A DNA stretch of 64,000 nucleotides, taken from Rhizodiscina lignyota. Lineage: Eukaryota; Ascomycota; Dothideomycetes; Aulographales; Rhizodiscinaceae. This document shows, piece by piece, positions 23,830 through 33,474 of this stretch (the stretch's first letter is position 1; every line of letters starts with the position of its first letter). The notes beneath the pieces were generated by a model. The model worked only from the letters and a program-made list of their open reading frames with translations, did no database searches and was not told where the DNA came from. The position numbers were made by a program, and so were the translations under genes. The DNA lies in the NCBI GenBank assembly GCA_010015805.1, contig ML978121.1, positions 3,999,049-4,063,048 on the forward strand. Reading direction: 5' to 3'.

Positions 23830-24708
23830 CTATGACGGGGGAGGTACAGGCACTGGCGAGGGAGCTCCAGTGCCTGAGCCAGCGCGGAGATTTGGCGGCG
23901 GAGGCATGAAGAGCGGCATGTAAGACTGCGCTCCAGATTAGCCGGGGAGTTCGAATCCCATAGGGCGAATTTTGGTAGTCACACTTACCACCATGAGAGA
24001 CATGACTGGTTGGGCATGAGCGTCAGTGAAAGGCAACAACATCGTGAATTAGGGTGGAGTGACTCACAGGCCATACCAACGGAGAAGTAACCGGGCGTGC
24101 TTGTGTTTTTCTTTTGTTCAGGTGTTTCTGCCAACCATGATTGGACGGAGAACATGACCGCAGTCCTGGTGATAGTGTCAGGCAAAGAACACATCTTACT
24201 CCGAAAGGATTGCTCACCATCCAAGTAGCCTGAGTGTGCGGCCACAATTAGTGAAAATCGTCTTACAACAGTGTGATGGATGAGTCCTCACTTGTTTCTG
24301 GTGAATATCTAGGAGACCATTGTCAGCACGTGTCCCTTGATTGTGAAATGATATACTCACCGCCATCATCGGTAATGTTGTCGCCATAGTACCTAGTAGG
24401 TCATTGTTACTACCCTCCCACTCGATCACCAGAGGTCCAAATTGGGCAAGAATCCGACGCCCTTTACCCAACAAGCAGTAACTGGAATCGAAAAGCAGGA
24501 TCATATAGACAATAAGACACATGAAAAGGAGATGTTGAGCAGTGAAACATGGAAAAGTCGATCGGTGGTACGCACTTGACATGTCGGCATCGTTCTCCTT
24601 CTTCTCGGGCTCCACGAATGGCACGACTAGTCGCCAATTAGTTCAAGTTGGTATAGTGCTGGAGGACATACTCAGATTTGGGTTCCGCATATCCTTCTTC
24701 GACGCCAT
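23830..24708 (-). CDS. Asterix (WDR83OS / PAT complex) homologue, eight exons
   Basis: Small ER-membrane protein; in animals Asterix with CCDC47 forms the PAT chaperone for multipass membrane proteins. Exons: 24708..24672, 24626..24576, 24392..24361, 24308..24292, 24229..24218, 24165..24068, 24005..23989, 23925..23830. They sum to 360 nt (119 aa) in one continuous frame with GT-AG at all seven introns (45-183 nt). The product begins MASKKDMRNPNLIVPFVEP, then TLPMMAIFTRNKLLGWTAV, SVQSWLAETPEQKKNTSTPG and SLMVSYMPLFMPPPP, giving two or three membrane spans like UPF0139/Asterix members. A Pro/Gly-rich tail follows. Exon sizes of 12, 17 and 17 nt are extreme; automatic gene callers would probably miss this gene. 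Confidence 0.88.
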
Positions 24709-25212
24709 GATGCACAGGTCGAGATTGGTGGTCTGGACTGGGCTGGAAGGCAGGGAGGTGAAAGGGCAAGCACCGCGCCTAAGCGCCTGTGACTCTGCGG
24801 GCGCCTCTGAGCCGGAGCAATTGATCAGCAGGCGCGTGGAACACTGGCCGAATGGGCTGTGAGCAGTGAATCACAGGCGTTTGCGTGGACGGTGAAGTGT
24901 TTCATGGAGGCGACACGAGTCCGCGGCATCACTCGCAGATTAGCTTCGCGCCAGCCAATCAGCGGGCGGGCCGGAGAAAAATAAGGCCTACCCCGGCGCT
25001 TGCCACCGCCTGCCTTCACCAGCTAAGACGCTTGGCACTTGGGCTGCTGCTGCGCCCTCTCCCTTTCCTCTCCTCCTGCAATCCACCTACAACCACCAGC
25101 ATCTCCACTCTCCACTCCACAGCACACTCACCAAAGCGACCTACGAGCGCACCTCCGACCCCTCCAACCGACAAAGACCACTTTTAGACGTTCTCAGGCA
25201 CAGCACGAGTTT
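24709..25212. promoter_or_regulatory. Divergent promoter, Asterix-like gene (-) and eIF1 (+)
   Basis: 504 bp. It holds AAAAATAAGG at about 24976-24985, a weak TATA-like element, and a strong CT-rich tract at about 25048-25078 upstream of the eIF1 start, typical of highly expressed fungal translation genes. Confidence 0.5.
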
Positions 25213-25988
25213 ATGTCCACAGAAATCCAAAACCTCAAGACCTTCGGTGAGTTCTGCCACCCCAGCGCCCCGCTCGGAACCCCTCCATCAGCAGCGTATC
25301 GCAGCCTCACCACCTCGACGTCTATGTCGCATGCCTCAAAGCTTTCTATCCATCAATTGCTTTGAGCAGCGTGAGTCGAGTGGATGCTTGCTGGATCGTT
25401 GCGAGCGCAATCCACTTATCGCTGCGAGCACGTCACTAACAGCCTTGTTCACAGACCCCTTTGCGGAGGCCGACGAAGATACAGGCGAAACCAAAAAGCA
25501 GGAGCAATCCTACATCCATATTCGTATTCAGCGTACGTACTTTCTCTCTCCCTCGTCCTCGGAGCCGTCAAACAACCTTCTCTCATATCGCGTTTGCTGG
25601 AATGCAAATGTGGCTTTGTCACATGGCGTCGGCGACTCCCGACAACCACACTAAGACAACCACCGAATCAAATTCCGCATGCCCATCATCACCACTGTAC
25701 TTCATCTCCGCGCTAGAGAACCAATATACTGACTTCTTCTGAATAGAGCGCAATGGTCGTAAGACCCTGACCACCGTCCAGGGAATCCCCACCAAATTCG
25801 ACCAGAAGAAGATCCTCAAGGTCATCAAGAAGAAGTTTGCCTGCAATGGCACCATCGTCAACGATGAGAAGATGGGCGAGGTGATCCAGCTCCAGGGCGA
25901 CCAGCGCAAGGATGTGGAGAAATTCCTGATCGACAAGGACGAGGGCCTCGACATTGACGCCAAGACCATCAAGGTCCATGGCTTCTAA
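25213..25988 (+). CDS. SUI1: Translation initiation factor eIF1 (SUI1)
   Basis: Controls start-codon selection in the 43S pre-initiation complex in the cytoplasm. Exons 25213..25246, 25455..25532 and 25747..25988; introns 208 and 214 nt, long for this window and close to the start codon, as in many fungal translation genes. The 117-aa product reads MSTEIQNLKTF, DPFAEADEDTGE, then the SUI1 fold QRNGRKTLTTVQGIP, KFDQKKILKVIKKKFACNG and GDQRKDVEKFL, ending IKVHGF. Length and sequence are fully typical. Confidence 0.96.
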
Positions 25989-26626
25989 TGTCGCTGCTCT
26001 GTGTCCGCGCCCCGCCCGCCAGTCCGCCTAGTCAGCTATTATTTCAAGATACATCGCAGCAGCTCTGTCGCCGAACACGACAATTGCTATGCCGCATCAG
26101 CGCGCGTTCAAGCCAAACCGCATATTCCTGGCTAGATTGAGATGGTCGGGTTAGGCACTGGGCTTACAATGGGGCGGCATAGGGCTGGAAAGGTCACTTT
26201 TGCTTGTCTGCTAGACGATTGCTCTTATTTCGGAGCAGAGGCGGGCTTTTATACTTGCTTCAGTCGATTTTGCGCCATTGATGATGATTTTATTAATGCG
26301 CTTTCGGGTTCTTCAATCACACCGTCGTTACTGTCTTTAGGATGAAGTTTATGGCTAGCAGTGGGGAATTGCTTTAAGATGGCTTTTGCTGGCTTGGCAA
26401 TGAATACTATGGAATTTTATGAGGGACCATATCGTCTTTCAATTGCTGTTCTCGTGGTGACTGTCTCAATCTTGGCCTTCCAGCAGTGCCGTATGCTCCT
26501 CAGCCTGGATGACTCTTTAACCGATCTGTGCAGGTATTCCTTCAGTCCACTAGCTGAATCTACTCGGCCTCGTATCATACATGAAACTATTCACAAGCAT
26601 ATGCAATATATTCTCTTACATCATTA
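25989..26626. other. Convergent 3' region, eIF1 and mL45-like gene
   Basis: 638 bp. Two plus-strand ORFs (26142..26345 and 26361..26702) lack recognisable domains, and the second runs into the opposite gene. Treated as 3' UTR and spacer. Confidence 0.5.
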
Positions 26627-27836
26627 TCAACTCGCCGTCCTCGCTGCACCAGCCCTCCTCATCGCCTTCTCCTCCTCCTTCATCTGCACATATCGTGAAT
26701 AGCTCGTCTCCTCCGCGAATCCCCACACAAGCCACGGCTCCTCAGCACCGTCCCATATCCGCCGCTGCAGAACGAGATACTCCACCACATCTTTTGGTTC
26801 GCCTTCGTACACCTCGAGCTCTTCTCCTGCCATCTCCGGCTTCGCCTGCGCCTTTCGATTGGGACTGTATATCGCGCGTGCAAAGTCGTAGGTTGTATTC
26901 GTCGCTTTTGAAGATGTAACGGTGGACCGCGAGAGCCGCTGTCTCGTCACCATCCGCACGACGACCTGCCGTACACCTGTATCCCCGCCGTGGGTGTCCT
27001 TGAAGGGTAGGATGCTTGATCGATGCGATACAATTGTACTCTTACCACCTCCTCCGCCTAATATCCCGCCTATTCCAAATAGCCCACTAGAAGATGGCTT
27101 CTCACTCGTCCACGTCAATCGCTCATGTGGCTTCCGCTTCGCTAGTCGAGACTGGAAGTTCGCCAGCAGTCCGTCCGCACAGATACTCCGTAGCGTCGCA
27201 GTGTCGCCGGCTGCGAAGGCGGTATACATGTCATGGTGGAGCTCTTCTGCAAGCCGGGTTAGGCGTCTGCGGCGCAGGAAGTCGAGCCGGGGACGCGGTT
27301 TGACGCGCCGGTTTAGGAGGAATTTGTAGTGCATGTTTCTGTTTCATGGCTTTCTTAGCTGCTGGTTCTGGTTTCCATATTGGTATCGTCTGATCTTCTG
27401 CTAGATGGACAGGAGAAGAGAGTAGGGCAATTACGCACGTGTAGAGATTAGTTAATAATGCTCTAAGCCAGCCTCTCACTAGCGCAAATCTCTCTCGTGG
27501 CTCGCGCAGTAGTGAAGGACAGTTGGAGCCTCGTGGCCAAATCATAGTCCCCGGAATCAGGCCCATGTCATTTGGCATGGTGTCCATGTTTCGACGCGCT
27601 TCGGCTTGTTGCGTCGACGGCGCTTTCTGCCGCTTCTCGAGTGATGCGTTGCGCCTCGGCATCATTGACTTTTTGACATTGCAGCTGGGGGAGGTGCTGA
27701 ATGGATGGCAGTCGGGGATGAGGGCGTGCTGTGGTGGCTGGCGGAGGCATTGGTATTGAGGGCGATGTTTAAGAGGACGGCGGGAGACGGTGGAAGAGAG
27801 GGGGATAGATATCCGAGGAGGCCGTGAGAAGGCCAT
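26627..27836 (-). CDS. Mitochondrial ribosomal protein mL45/Mba1-like (Tim44-like domain)
   Basis: Predicted mitoribosome large-subunit or inner-membrane ribosome-receptor protein. Exon 1 27836..27439, intron 27438..27339 (100 nt, GTGCGT...GAAACAG), exon 2 27338..26627; 369 aa. The N-terminus is rich in Arg/Ser with no acidic residues (MAFSRPPRISIPLSSTVSRR), a mitochondrial presequence. The Tim44-like module is seen in RLAEELHHDMYTAFAAGDTATLRSICADGL, written here only as family reading near residues 155-185, followed by a DVVEYLVLQRRIW strand and WLVWGFAEET at the end. A Gly-rich insert (FGIGGILGGGGG) is unusual. Membership in mL45 rather than another Tim44-like group is inferred. Confidence 0.7.
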
Positions 27837-28034
27837 TTTGTGCCGTTATGGTTGGAGAACTGAGGTTATTGAAGCTTGATATTGAATTTCTTCAGACGAG
27901 AACGACGCGAGTCATGATGCCAGGCGCGGTTCATCCTCGGCACTGGCTATTCCTATGACAACGGCCCGAACAGGTGCAATCAAAACACGCAAGAGTCAAG
28001 TTACACACACCGCCATTGCGATCTGAGACACGTT
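27837..28034. promoter_or_regulatory. Compact divergent promoter (198 bp)
   Basis: Only 198 bp separate the mL45-like start (-) from the 661-aa gene start (+), so the two probably share regulatory DNA. The plus-strand start could also lie further downstream. Confidence 0.45.
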
Positions 28035-30020
28035 ATGCGTAACATGCATAGCATGGACAGGCCACGCACTGCCATCCCTGAGGACATTGTCGTCCCTTCG
28101 AGGACGTCTAGCGTCAGGAGATCGCACTATGGATCTGGGCCGGTGGGCCGCGACGGCGAACGCGAGCGTAAACAACATCAACATCACCGCCGGACGCAGA
28201 GTGCAATTGATCCACACATGTTCACAGCCAACTCCACTTTTCTGTTCTCTGGAAACGACATTGCTCCGGCGAGGACGTCGAGTCTTATCAGACAGCCTGA
28301 AGTAAGACCTCGTCCGCAGGACAGCAGACGGCACCTCTTGCATCGCCGGACGCAGAGTACTATCGACAAGCTGATCTCTGCTTCGTCGCTGACGTTGCAG
28401 GCCAGTCATGTATCTACGGATATGCAGTTCAATTGCAGCAGGAAACGAAAGAGCCAGGATGAGCTGTTGACGACTCATGGTAGACATGACGCTCCTCTGC
28501 AAGCTGGAGAAAGAGCGCCATTGCAGCCTATAACCAATCCTGGCATCAGCCCCCCCACAAAGCCGGATCCTATTGCCACTAGAAGTCAGACGCGGCAGTC
28601 GAAGACGTTGACTACCACCTCACAGAGTCTGCGTTCGAAGGAATCGAAAGCTTTCAGCACTATCGTATCAGGGCGTCAAACCAGCTTTAGGGGCATTCTA
28701 GAGACCGACCCAGACAGCACTGCTGCATTGTGGGGGAAAGTCAGAGCATCCAAGTATCGTATTCCAACTATGGCGCCGAAGGCCGGTGATTCAGAAAGCA
28801 CAAGCTCGAGGAGCTTACGCCGACGAGATACTCCAACGACCGGAGAGACTCCTGCTACGGAAGCAACTCTCTTGGAGAAGGATGCCGGTAACAAATCCAA
28901 GGCGCAGCAGACACCAGGACGGAAAAGTGCCGCAACACCAGAGCCTGCGCTTACGAAAGTGTTGAGCGAAGTGCCTTCTCCACCTCATAGCAGCGCTGAA
29001 CTTCGCAGCAACGCGGAAACCGAGTCTCGAACGGTATCTTCAGAATTCCCCATCACCATCCGGAGCCCACAGTTTCAAGCGCAAGTCTTCCAACCCCGTA
29101 ATATCGTCATCAACAGCGAAAAGCGGACGGAAGAGGTACACGAACACTTCCAGACCGAGAAGCCCTCTGACGGGGCGACTTTTAGCTACACGAGCCTCGA
29201 AGGGCTTGAGGCGGCTGGCGTTTTCTTGTCGCTGACCGACGACAATGTTGCTAGGATTGTAGACGAGTACGACTTTATGAGGTCTACAATGCTTTGCGAT
29301 GAAGAATATGCTACATTTGCTCGGGAGACGTTTTTCCTTCGTCAGCGGAGGTTAAAAAGCTACCCGATAGACAGAAAGTGGCGAGCCGAACGAGTCTTTC
29401 ATTTGGTTTGCTCGCCAGAACCCCTGAGTAGCTGGCAGGCTCCTCCACTGTACCCAGCTACAGTTCCCACTGATGGATACAAGTGGGACATCCATCCGGA
29501 CTGTGCGTATTGGTTATCCTTGACGGGTTTCAACTCGAGATACCGCAGTGAACTTCAACAAGCCGTATTTGTCCACAGAGACTGGATTACATGTCCATAT
29601 CTGACGGTCGAATTCAAGAAACACAACCAGAGTGGGGCCCAGGCTCTGACACAGGCACTTACGGCTGCCGCGTTAGCTTTGTTCAACAGATTCGAGCTAA
29701 AGAGAAAGGCACTTGAAGCGGAAGCACGGAATTGGAGCGAGGGTGATGCAGAGATGACCCGCCACTACGTTATCACATTCTTCGAGGCGAGGTACACGAT
29801 ATGGATTCTTCTTGCCGATGTGAAAGATGCGACTTGGACAGGTTGCACTTTGGGCCGGTTGTACACGTCTGCATGCGTGAGCTCCGCTTCGGTGAGAGCG
29901 CTCGAGTCGTGGATTAATGAAATCCACCGGTGGGGACTGCAGAAGCATGCGGGCGACTGCCATGGTGATATGATGCGCATTTTGGAGGCGAACGGGACAG
30001 ATGTTTCGATGATGAAGTAG
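28035..30020 (+). CDS. Uncharacterised fungal protein with a C-terminal DUF7924-like domain
   Basis: 661 aa, single exon. Residues 1-370 are low-complexity, rich in Arg, Ser, Thr and Gln, and probably disordered; HHRRTQSAIDPHMF and LHRRTQSTIDKLIS are an internal repeat. The C-terminal 300 residues are folded: GYKWDIHPDCAYWLSLTGFN, DWITCPYLTVEFKKHNQSG, ALALFNRFELKRKALEAEA, and the end ESWINEIHRWGLQKHAGDC. I recall this arrangement from fungal proteins labelled DUF7924 (name uncertain). The Asp-Trp...Glu-Phe-Lys-Lys pattern is nuclease-like (PD-(D/E)xK style), which is inference only. Confidence 0.7.
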   Translation: MRNMHSMDRPRTAIPEDIVVPSRTSSVRRSHYGSGPVGRDGERERKQHQHHRRTQSAIDPHMFTANSTFLFSGNDIAPARTSSLIRQPEVRPRPQDSRRHLLHRRTQSTIDKLISASSLTLQASHVSTDMQFNCSRKRKSQDELLTTHGRHDAPLQAGERAPLQPITNPGISPPTKPDPIATRSQTRQSKTLTTTSQSLRSKESKAFSTIVSGRQTSFRGILETDPDSTAALWGKVRASKYRIPTMAPKAGDSESTSSRSLRRRDTPTTGETPATEATLLEKDAGNKSKAQQTPGRKSAATPEPALTKVLSEVPSPPHSSAELRSNAETESRTVSSEFPITIRSPQFQAQVFQPRNIVINSEKRTEEVHEHFQTEKPSDGATFSYTSLEGLEAAGVFLSLTDDNVARIVDEYDFMRSTMLCDEEYATFARETFFLRQRRLKSYPIDRKWRAERVFHLVCSPEPLSSWQAPPLYPATVPTDGYKWDIHPDCAYWLSLTGFNSRYRSELQQAVFVHRDWITCPYLTVEFKKHNQSGAQALTQALTAAALALFNRFELKRKALEAEARNWSEGDAEMTRHYVITFFEARYTIWILLADVKDATWTGCTLGRLYTSACVSSASVRALESWINEIHRWGLQKHAGDCHGDMMRILEANGTDVSMMK

Positions 30021-31802
30021 ATGGCGTTCCCTGTATTTACGGCGCATTTCAACGTATGTGCATGATATGTATAATGTTCAGCTAATATATTTCGGGTAGA
30101 TATTTTGTACGTTAACTGTAGATATGGCAAGCAGATGCTCGAGCGCAACAAGGGCAGTGCGGAGAATCTGTCGTACCCTGTTCGAATATGCATGCTCGAA
30201 TTCCCCGGTTCTGCTTGTCTGTTTTCTGGAATTCAGTCTGCGACACTGTTCCTATTCGATCCATACCATCGAACGCTTTTTGTCATTGGTTTAATCAATG
30301 AAGTCCCTCGCTACTTCGACACTCCTTTTGCTAGGCTTCGTCACAGCTGCGGCTGCCAGGGCGGCACCATATAGCAATTCAAATTCAGGCGCCCTGGGCC
30401 GTCGTGCCACAGATCCAGCAATACCATTCACTACTGGACCAATGTGTAATGGCACGATGAGTGGGAATAGCACAAGTGGCAATTCGGCTTTCAGCTGCGC
30501 ATAGTCCATGACCGATACGAACGACGAGCTTCCCGGGCACTGTGCCGAATAGCGTTAATGGAACATGGCACTGTGTCGACGCCATTAGCAAAGGCGGTAT
30601 CCAGCTTGGATGCTTCAGCTGGGAGAGCCGGTCTTCACAACATCGAGGTTGGGCGTGGTGTATTGAGTCCGCCTGCGATGGCTGCGGCGTTCATCCAGGA
30701 AAGTTATTGGCTTTGGTAGAATCGCTGCGGAGTACTCGGTACCATCGTTTGTTAGATACCTATAGACGAGGTTTGAAAGCGGATAGAATGCGTGTCCATT
30801 TTGGTTGGCACGTCCAACTCGCTAGAAGTTCTATGCCAATACCTTGAGATCGAAAGTCCCGTTGTCACGAGCAAATTTGATGCTTTCCGATCGCAGCCAG
30901 GCCTCGTTCGACCGAATTCAGGGACACTTGAATCGGAATCGGAACATTTAACTTGAACATTAGAAATCCAAGTTCATGATCTACTTGAACGACCTTGGAT
31001 GTTTTCATGATGGAATTCGGAGCTACTTCTAGACTCCGAAGTTTTGCTGCCATTGTGAGAGCAATATCTGATTTTGTGCAATGTTTAAAGGTCTGGTCTT
31101 GAGATTGACTGCATGCCGGCAGTTTTCGGTACCTTTGAAGTGAGTGTAGATACGATTTTGGTTGCAATTGCAGATAGCATGAAGTGCTCCAGTCGTGCTT
31201 CAGATTTTCACGGAGAGAGAAGCGGGAGACGTGTGCCAATTCGCTGAAGATATGAAACGATTTATATCTTCTGTTCTGATAACACTGAGTTTCACCTCGT
31301 GTTATTCTAAATTCAATTTCAATTGGTGCTCGTCCTGCACTTGTGTTGTATGGGCGATGGGAAGATGTTGTCTCCCTCCGCCTATCGCCAATTCGCCTGC
31401 AGTATGCAGATCACTGGTCCGGAATACCCATAAGCCAGCAGCCGCAAGACCAACGGGCATTCCTACATGAGCTGTTCCACACTGCATGAATACCGAGTAT
31501 GGCCGAATAAGTTGCCGACTGTTACTCCGCTGTTTACCCCCGGTCGAACATTAGTGTCTCGTCTCCCGTACAGGCTCGCATTTTCTTGCCAGTAGAACAT
31601 ACCATTATGATACTCATTGATCGGAGCGATGAGTAATAATGAGGCTTGCGAGAGCTGTTATGGAGTTACTTTAGGCATCTATCATTGTCTATAAGTCGCC
31701 ATCTTTCCCCATTTCTTTCTTGTCATCATCAGGGTAGGGAATACGGTAATCACTTCATCTGCCCCATTACATCAACTCCAAAGATACAGCAAACCAATCA
31801 AG
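30021..31802. other. 1.8 kb gene-poor stretch
   Basis: Contains the small secreted-protein candidate at 30298..30504 listed separately and a further plus-strand open stretch at 30542..30847 rich in Cys/Trp. The rest (30850-31800) is AT-richer, with only short ORFs. The last 200 bp hold the promoter of the alpha/beta hydrolase. Confidence 0.5.
30298..30504 (+). CDS. Candidate small secreted protein (68 aa), possibly decayed
   Basis: The ATG opens a classic signal peptide, MKSLATSTLLLLGFVTAAAA, followed by a short Ser/Asn-rich mature part with a dibasic site (LGRR), sequons NGT and NST, and two Cys. The stop at 30502 is followed in another frame by an open stretch (30530..30847) with SVNGTWHCVDAISKGG and several Cys/Trp, which could be a lost continuation by frameshift or an unmodelled exon. 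I found no GT-AG pair that joins them cleanly. No family recognised. Confidence 0.35.
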   Translation: MKSLATSTLLLLGFVTAAAARAAPYSNSNSGALGRRATDPAIPFTTGPMCNGTMSGNSTSGNSAFSCA

Positions 31803-32714
31803 ATGTCAGCCCACACATACGAGACCGCCCCGATCAGTCGTGTCACCGTTAACGGCGTCACACACGCATACCGCCTCTTTGGCAAATGGAGCAAAGAGCT
31901 CCCTCCTCTGCTGATGATCAACCATTTCCGCAGTAACATGGACCATTGGGACCCGCTCATGATCAACCCCCTCGCTACGAGCCGTCAGATCCTCCAGATC
32001 GATCCTCCTGGGACGGGACACACAAAGTCTGGCACCGTCCTGACCACCTTCCAGGACATGGCTGACATGTATGCTAACGTTGCACGCACCATCGGCATTA
32101 ACCAAGTCGACCTCATCGGCTTCAGCATCGGTTCTATGCAGGCACAGCTGCTGGCTTTGAATCAGCCTGCTGGCTTCGTGCGACGCCTCATCCTCGCAGG
32201 GAGCAGGCCGAGTGGAACACATCCTGGCCTCTCGAATGCAGATGGTTCGATGCGCAAGGTCTTGCAAAGTGCCGAAGGCTCTGATGCCGAAGCGTGCAAA
32301 CACGCGTTCTGCCACACATTCTTCCCTCTCACGCCGGAGAAGCAGGCTCGTGCTGCAGCGAGCTGGGACCGCATGCAGGCAGCACATCCGAACCGACCGC
32401 TATATTTGCACGCCGAGGGGACGTCAAACTTGGTCAAGGCGATCGGAAAGTTCATCAACCCCACTGAGGAGAGAGGCAAGAGCTATGAGAGGCTGGGGCA
32501 CTTGAAGATTCCAGTGTTGGTGGCGAATGGGAGTAAGGACGAGCTTGTACCAACCGAGAACAGCTACATCTTGTTCGAGAAACTGCCAAACGCCAGGTTG
32601 GAGCTGTGGCCATTCAGTGGACACGGATTCCTGGACGAGTATGCTGAGAGTTTTGCGGCTTGTGTCAACCAGTTTCTGGATGAGGACTTGGAAGGACTCA
32701 AGGCGAGCTTGTGA
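31803..32714 (+). CDS. Alpha/beta hydrolase
   Basis: 303-aa single-exon serine hydrolase of the alpha/beta fold. The nucleophile elbow is GFSIGS (about residue 116), the acid is in NGSKDELVP, and the His is in SGHGFLDEY near the C-terminus, so the triad is complete. An oxyanion/HG-type region LLMINHFRSNMDHWDP and DPPGTGHTKSG precede it. It resembles small-molecule esterases and haloperoxidase-like hydrolases common in fungi. No signal peptide, so probably cytosolic. It converges with the DUF7053-like gene 184 bp downstream. Confidence 0.88.
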   Translation: MSAHTYETAPISRVTVNGVTHAYRLFGKWSKELPPLLMINHFRSNMDHWDPLMINPLATSRQILQIDPPGTGHTKSGTVLTTFQDMADMYANVARTIGINQVDLIGFSIGSMQAQLLALNQPAGFVRRLILAGSRPSGTHPGLSNADGSMRKVLQSAEGSDAEACKHAFCHTFFPLTPEKQARAAASWDRMQAAHPNRPLYLHAEGTSNLVKAIGKFINPTEERGKSYERLGHLKIPVLVANGSKDELVPTENSYILFEKLPNARLELWPFSGHGFLDEYAESFAACVNQFLDEDLEGLKASL

Positions 32715-32898
32715 GACTGAAGACGGGAAGAGAGTGTAAAATGCGACGAGTTGCAAAGAGGATGTGACCAAGACATGATTGTGCTCGAAAGGGAATGTTC
32801 GTATACGAAGATAAAATGCTCAAAAATCAACCTAGTCTCCGCCAAATCCCACGGGGTATTCCATGCCTCTCCGTCCCTCAACGCCAGATATGATCTCA

Positions 32899-33474
32899 CT
32901 AAAACCGAGTGTTGATCGCAGGCAGCTCCGCCGCTCCGCCCTTTCCCTCGTGAGAAAGCTTCTCAATCAGCCCCTGGCAAATGTCTCTTTGCGCGCCTTC
33001 AAACGACCTCTTGACTAATGGCATGAGCCATCCCGAACATGAAACAGTCGCCTGTTCTTCCAGCTCCCAACTCCCTCGCTTTCCCTCCTTCGGCTTGACT
33101 GTCCATATACTGGCGACCGTCACCCCCTGCGGCGCATCTGCCCAGCCCTTCGCACCGCTTGGCGTATTCTGCCACCGTGCCGGGAAGGTTATGTGTGTCT
33201 TGCCCCACTCCCCAATGCCGGGCACGATAGTGATCGTCTCGTCTACGTGGTAGTGCGTGAGTTCGGCGGCGCTGGCGTGTTCGAAATGCTCTTCTTCTTC
33301 GCGACCCATGAACGCGCCGGAGAGATCTTCCGCGGGGATCGGACGATAGCCCGTCACGAGTGGCTGGAGGTCCATAAGGACGGTATGTCCGTGCAATGCT
33401 GCGATTACATCGTCCGGGTTGAGGTATTTGGGAATGTCGACGTTGATTGTCACGGAGTGGGATGTGCGACTCAT
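32899..33474 (-). CDS. DUF7053-like fungal protein
   Basis: 191 aa from the ATG at 33474 (MSRTSHSVTINVDIPKYLN). The family pattern is visible: DDVIAALHGHTVLMDLQPLV near residues 19-38, HYHVDETITIVPGIGEWGK, and a beta-rich centre with VASIWTVKP...EEQATVSCSGWLMPLV, then a C-terminal helix DICQGLIEKL. This looks like a helix-grip (START/SRPBCC-like) lipid- or small-molecule-binding fold; that and the DUF name come from memory. No catalytic motif, no signal peptide. Confidence 0.65.
   Translation of the reverse strand: MSRTSHSVTINVDIPKYLNPDDVIAALHGHTVLMDLQPLVTGYRPIPAEDLSGAFMGREEEEHFEHASAAELTHYHVDETITIVPGIGEWGKTHITFPARWQNTPSGAKGWADAPQGVTVASIWTVKPKEGKRGSWELEEQATVSCSGWLMPLVKRSFEGAQRDICQGLIEKLSHEGKGGAAELPAINTRF

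Noticed and set aside
23941-23970. GAGTTCGAATCCC, tRNA B-box-like
   Set aside because: It lies in an intron of the Asterix-like gene; the T-stem does not pair and no A-box or acceptor stem is found.
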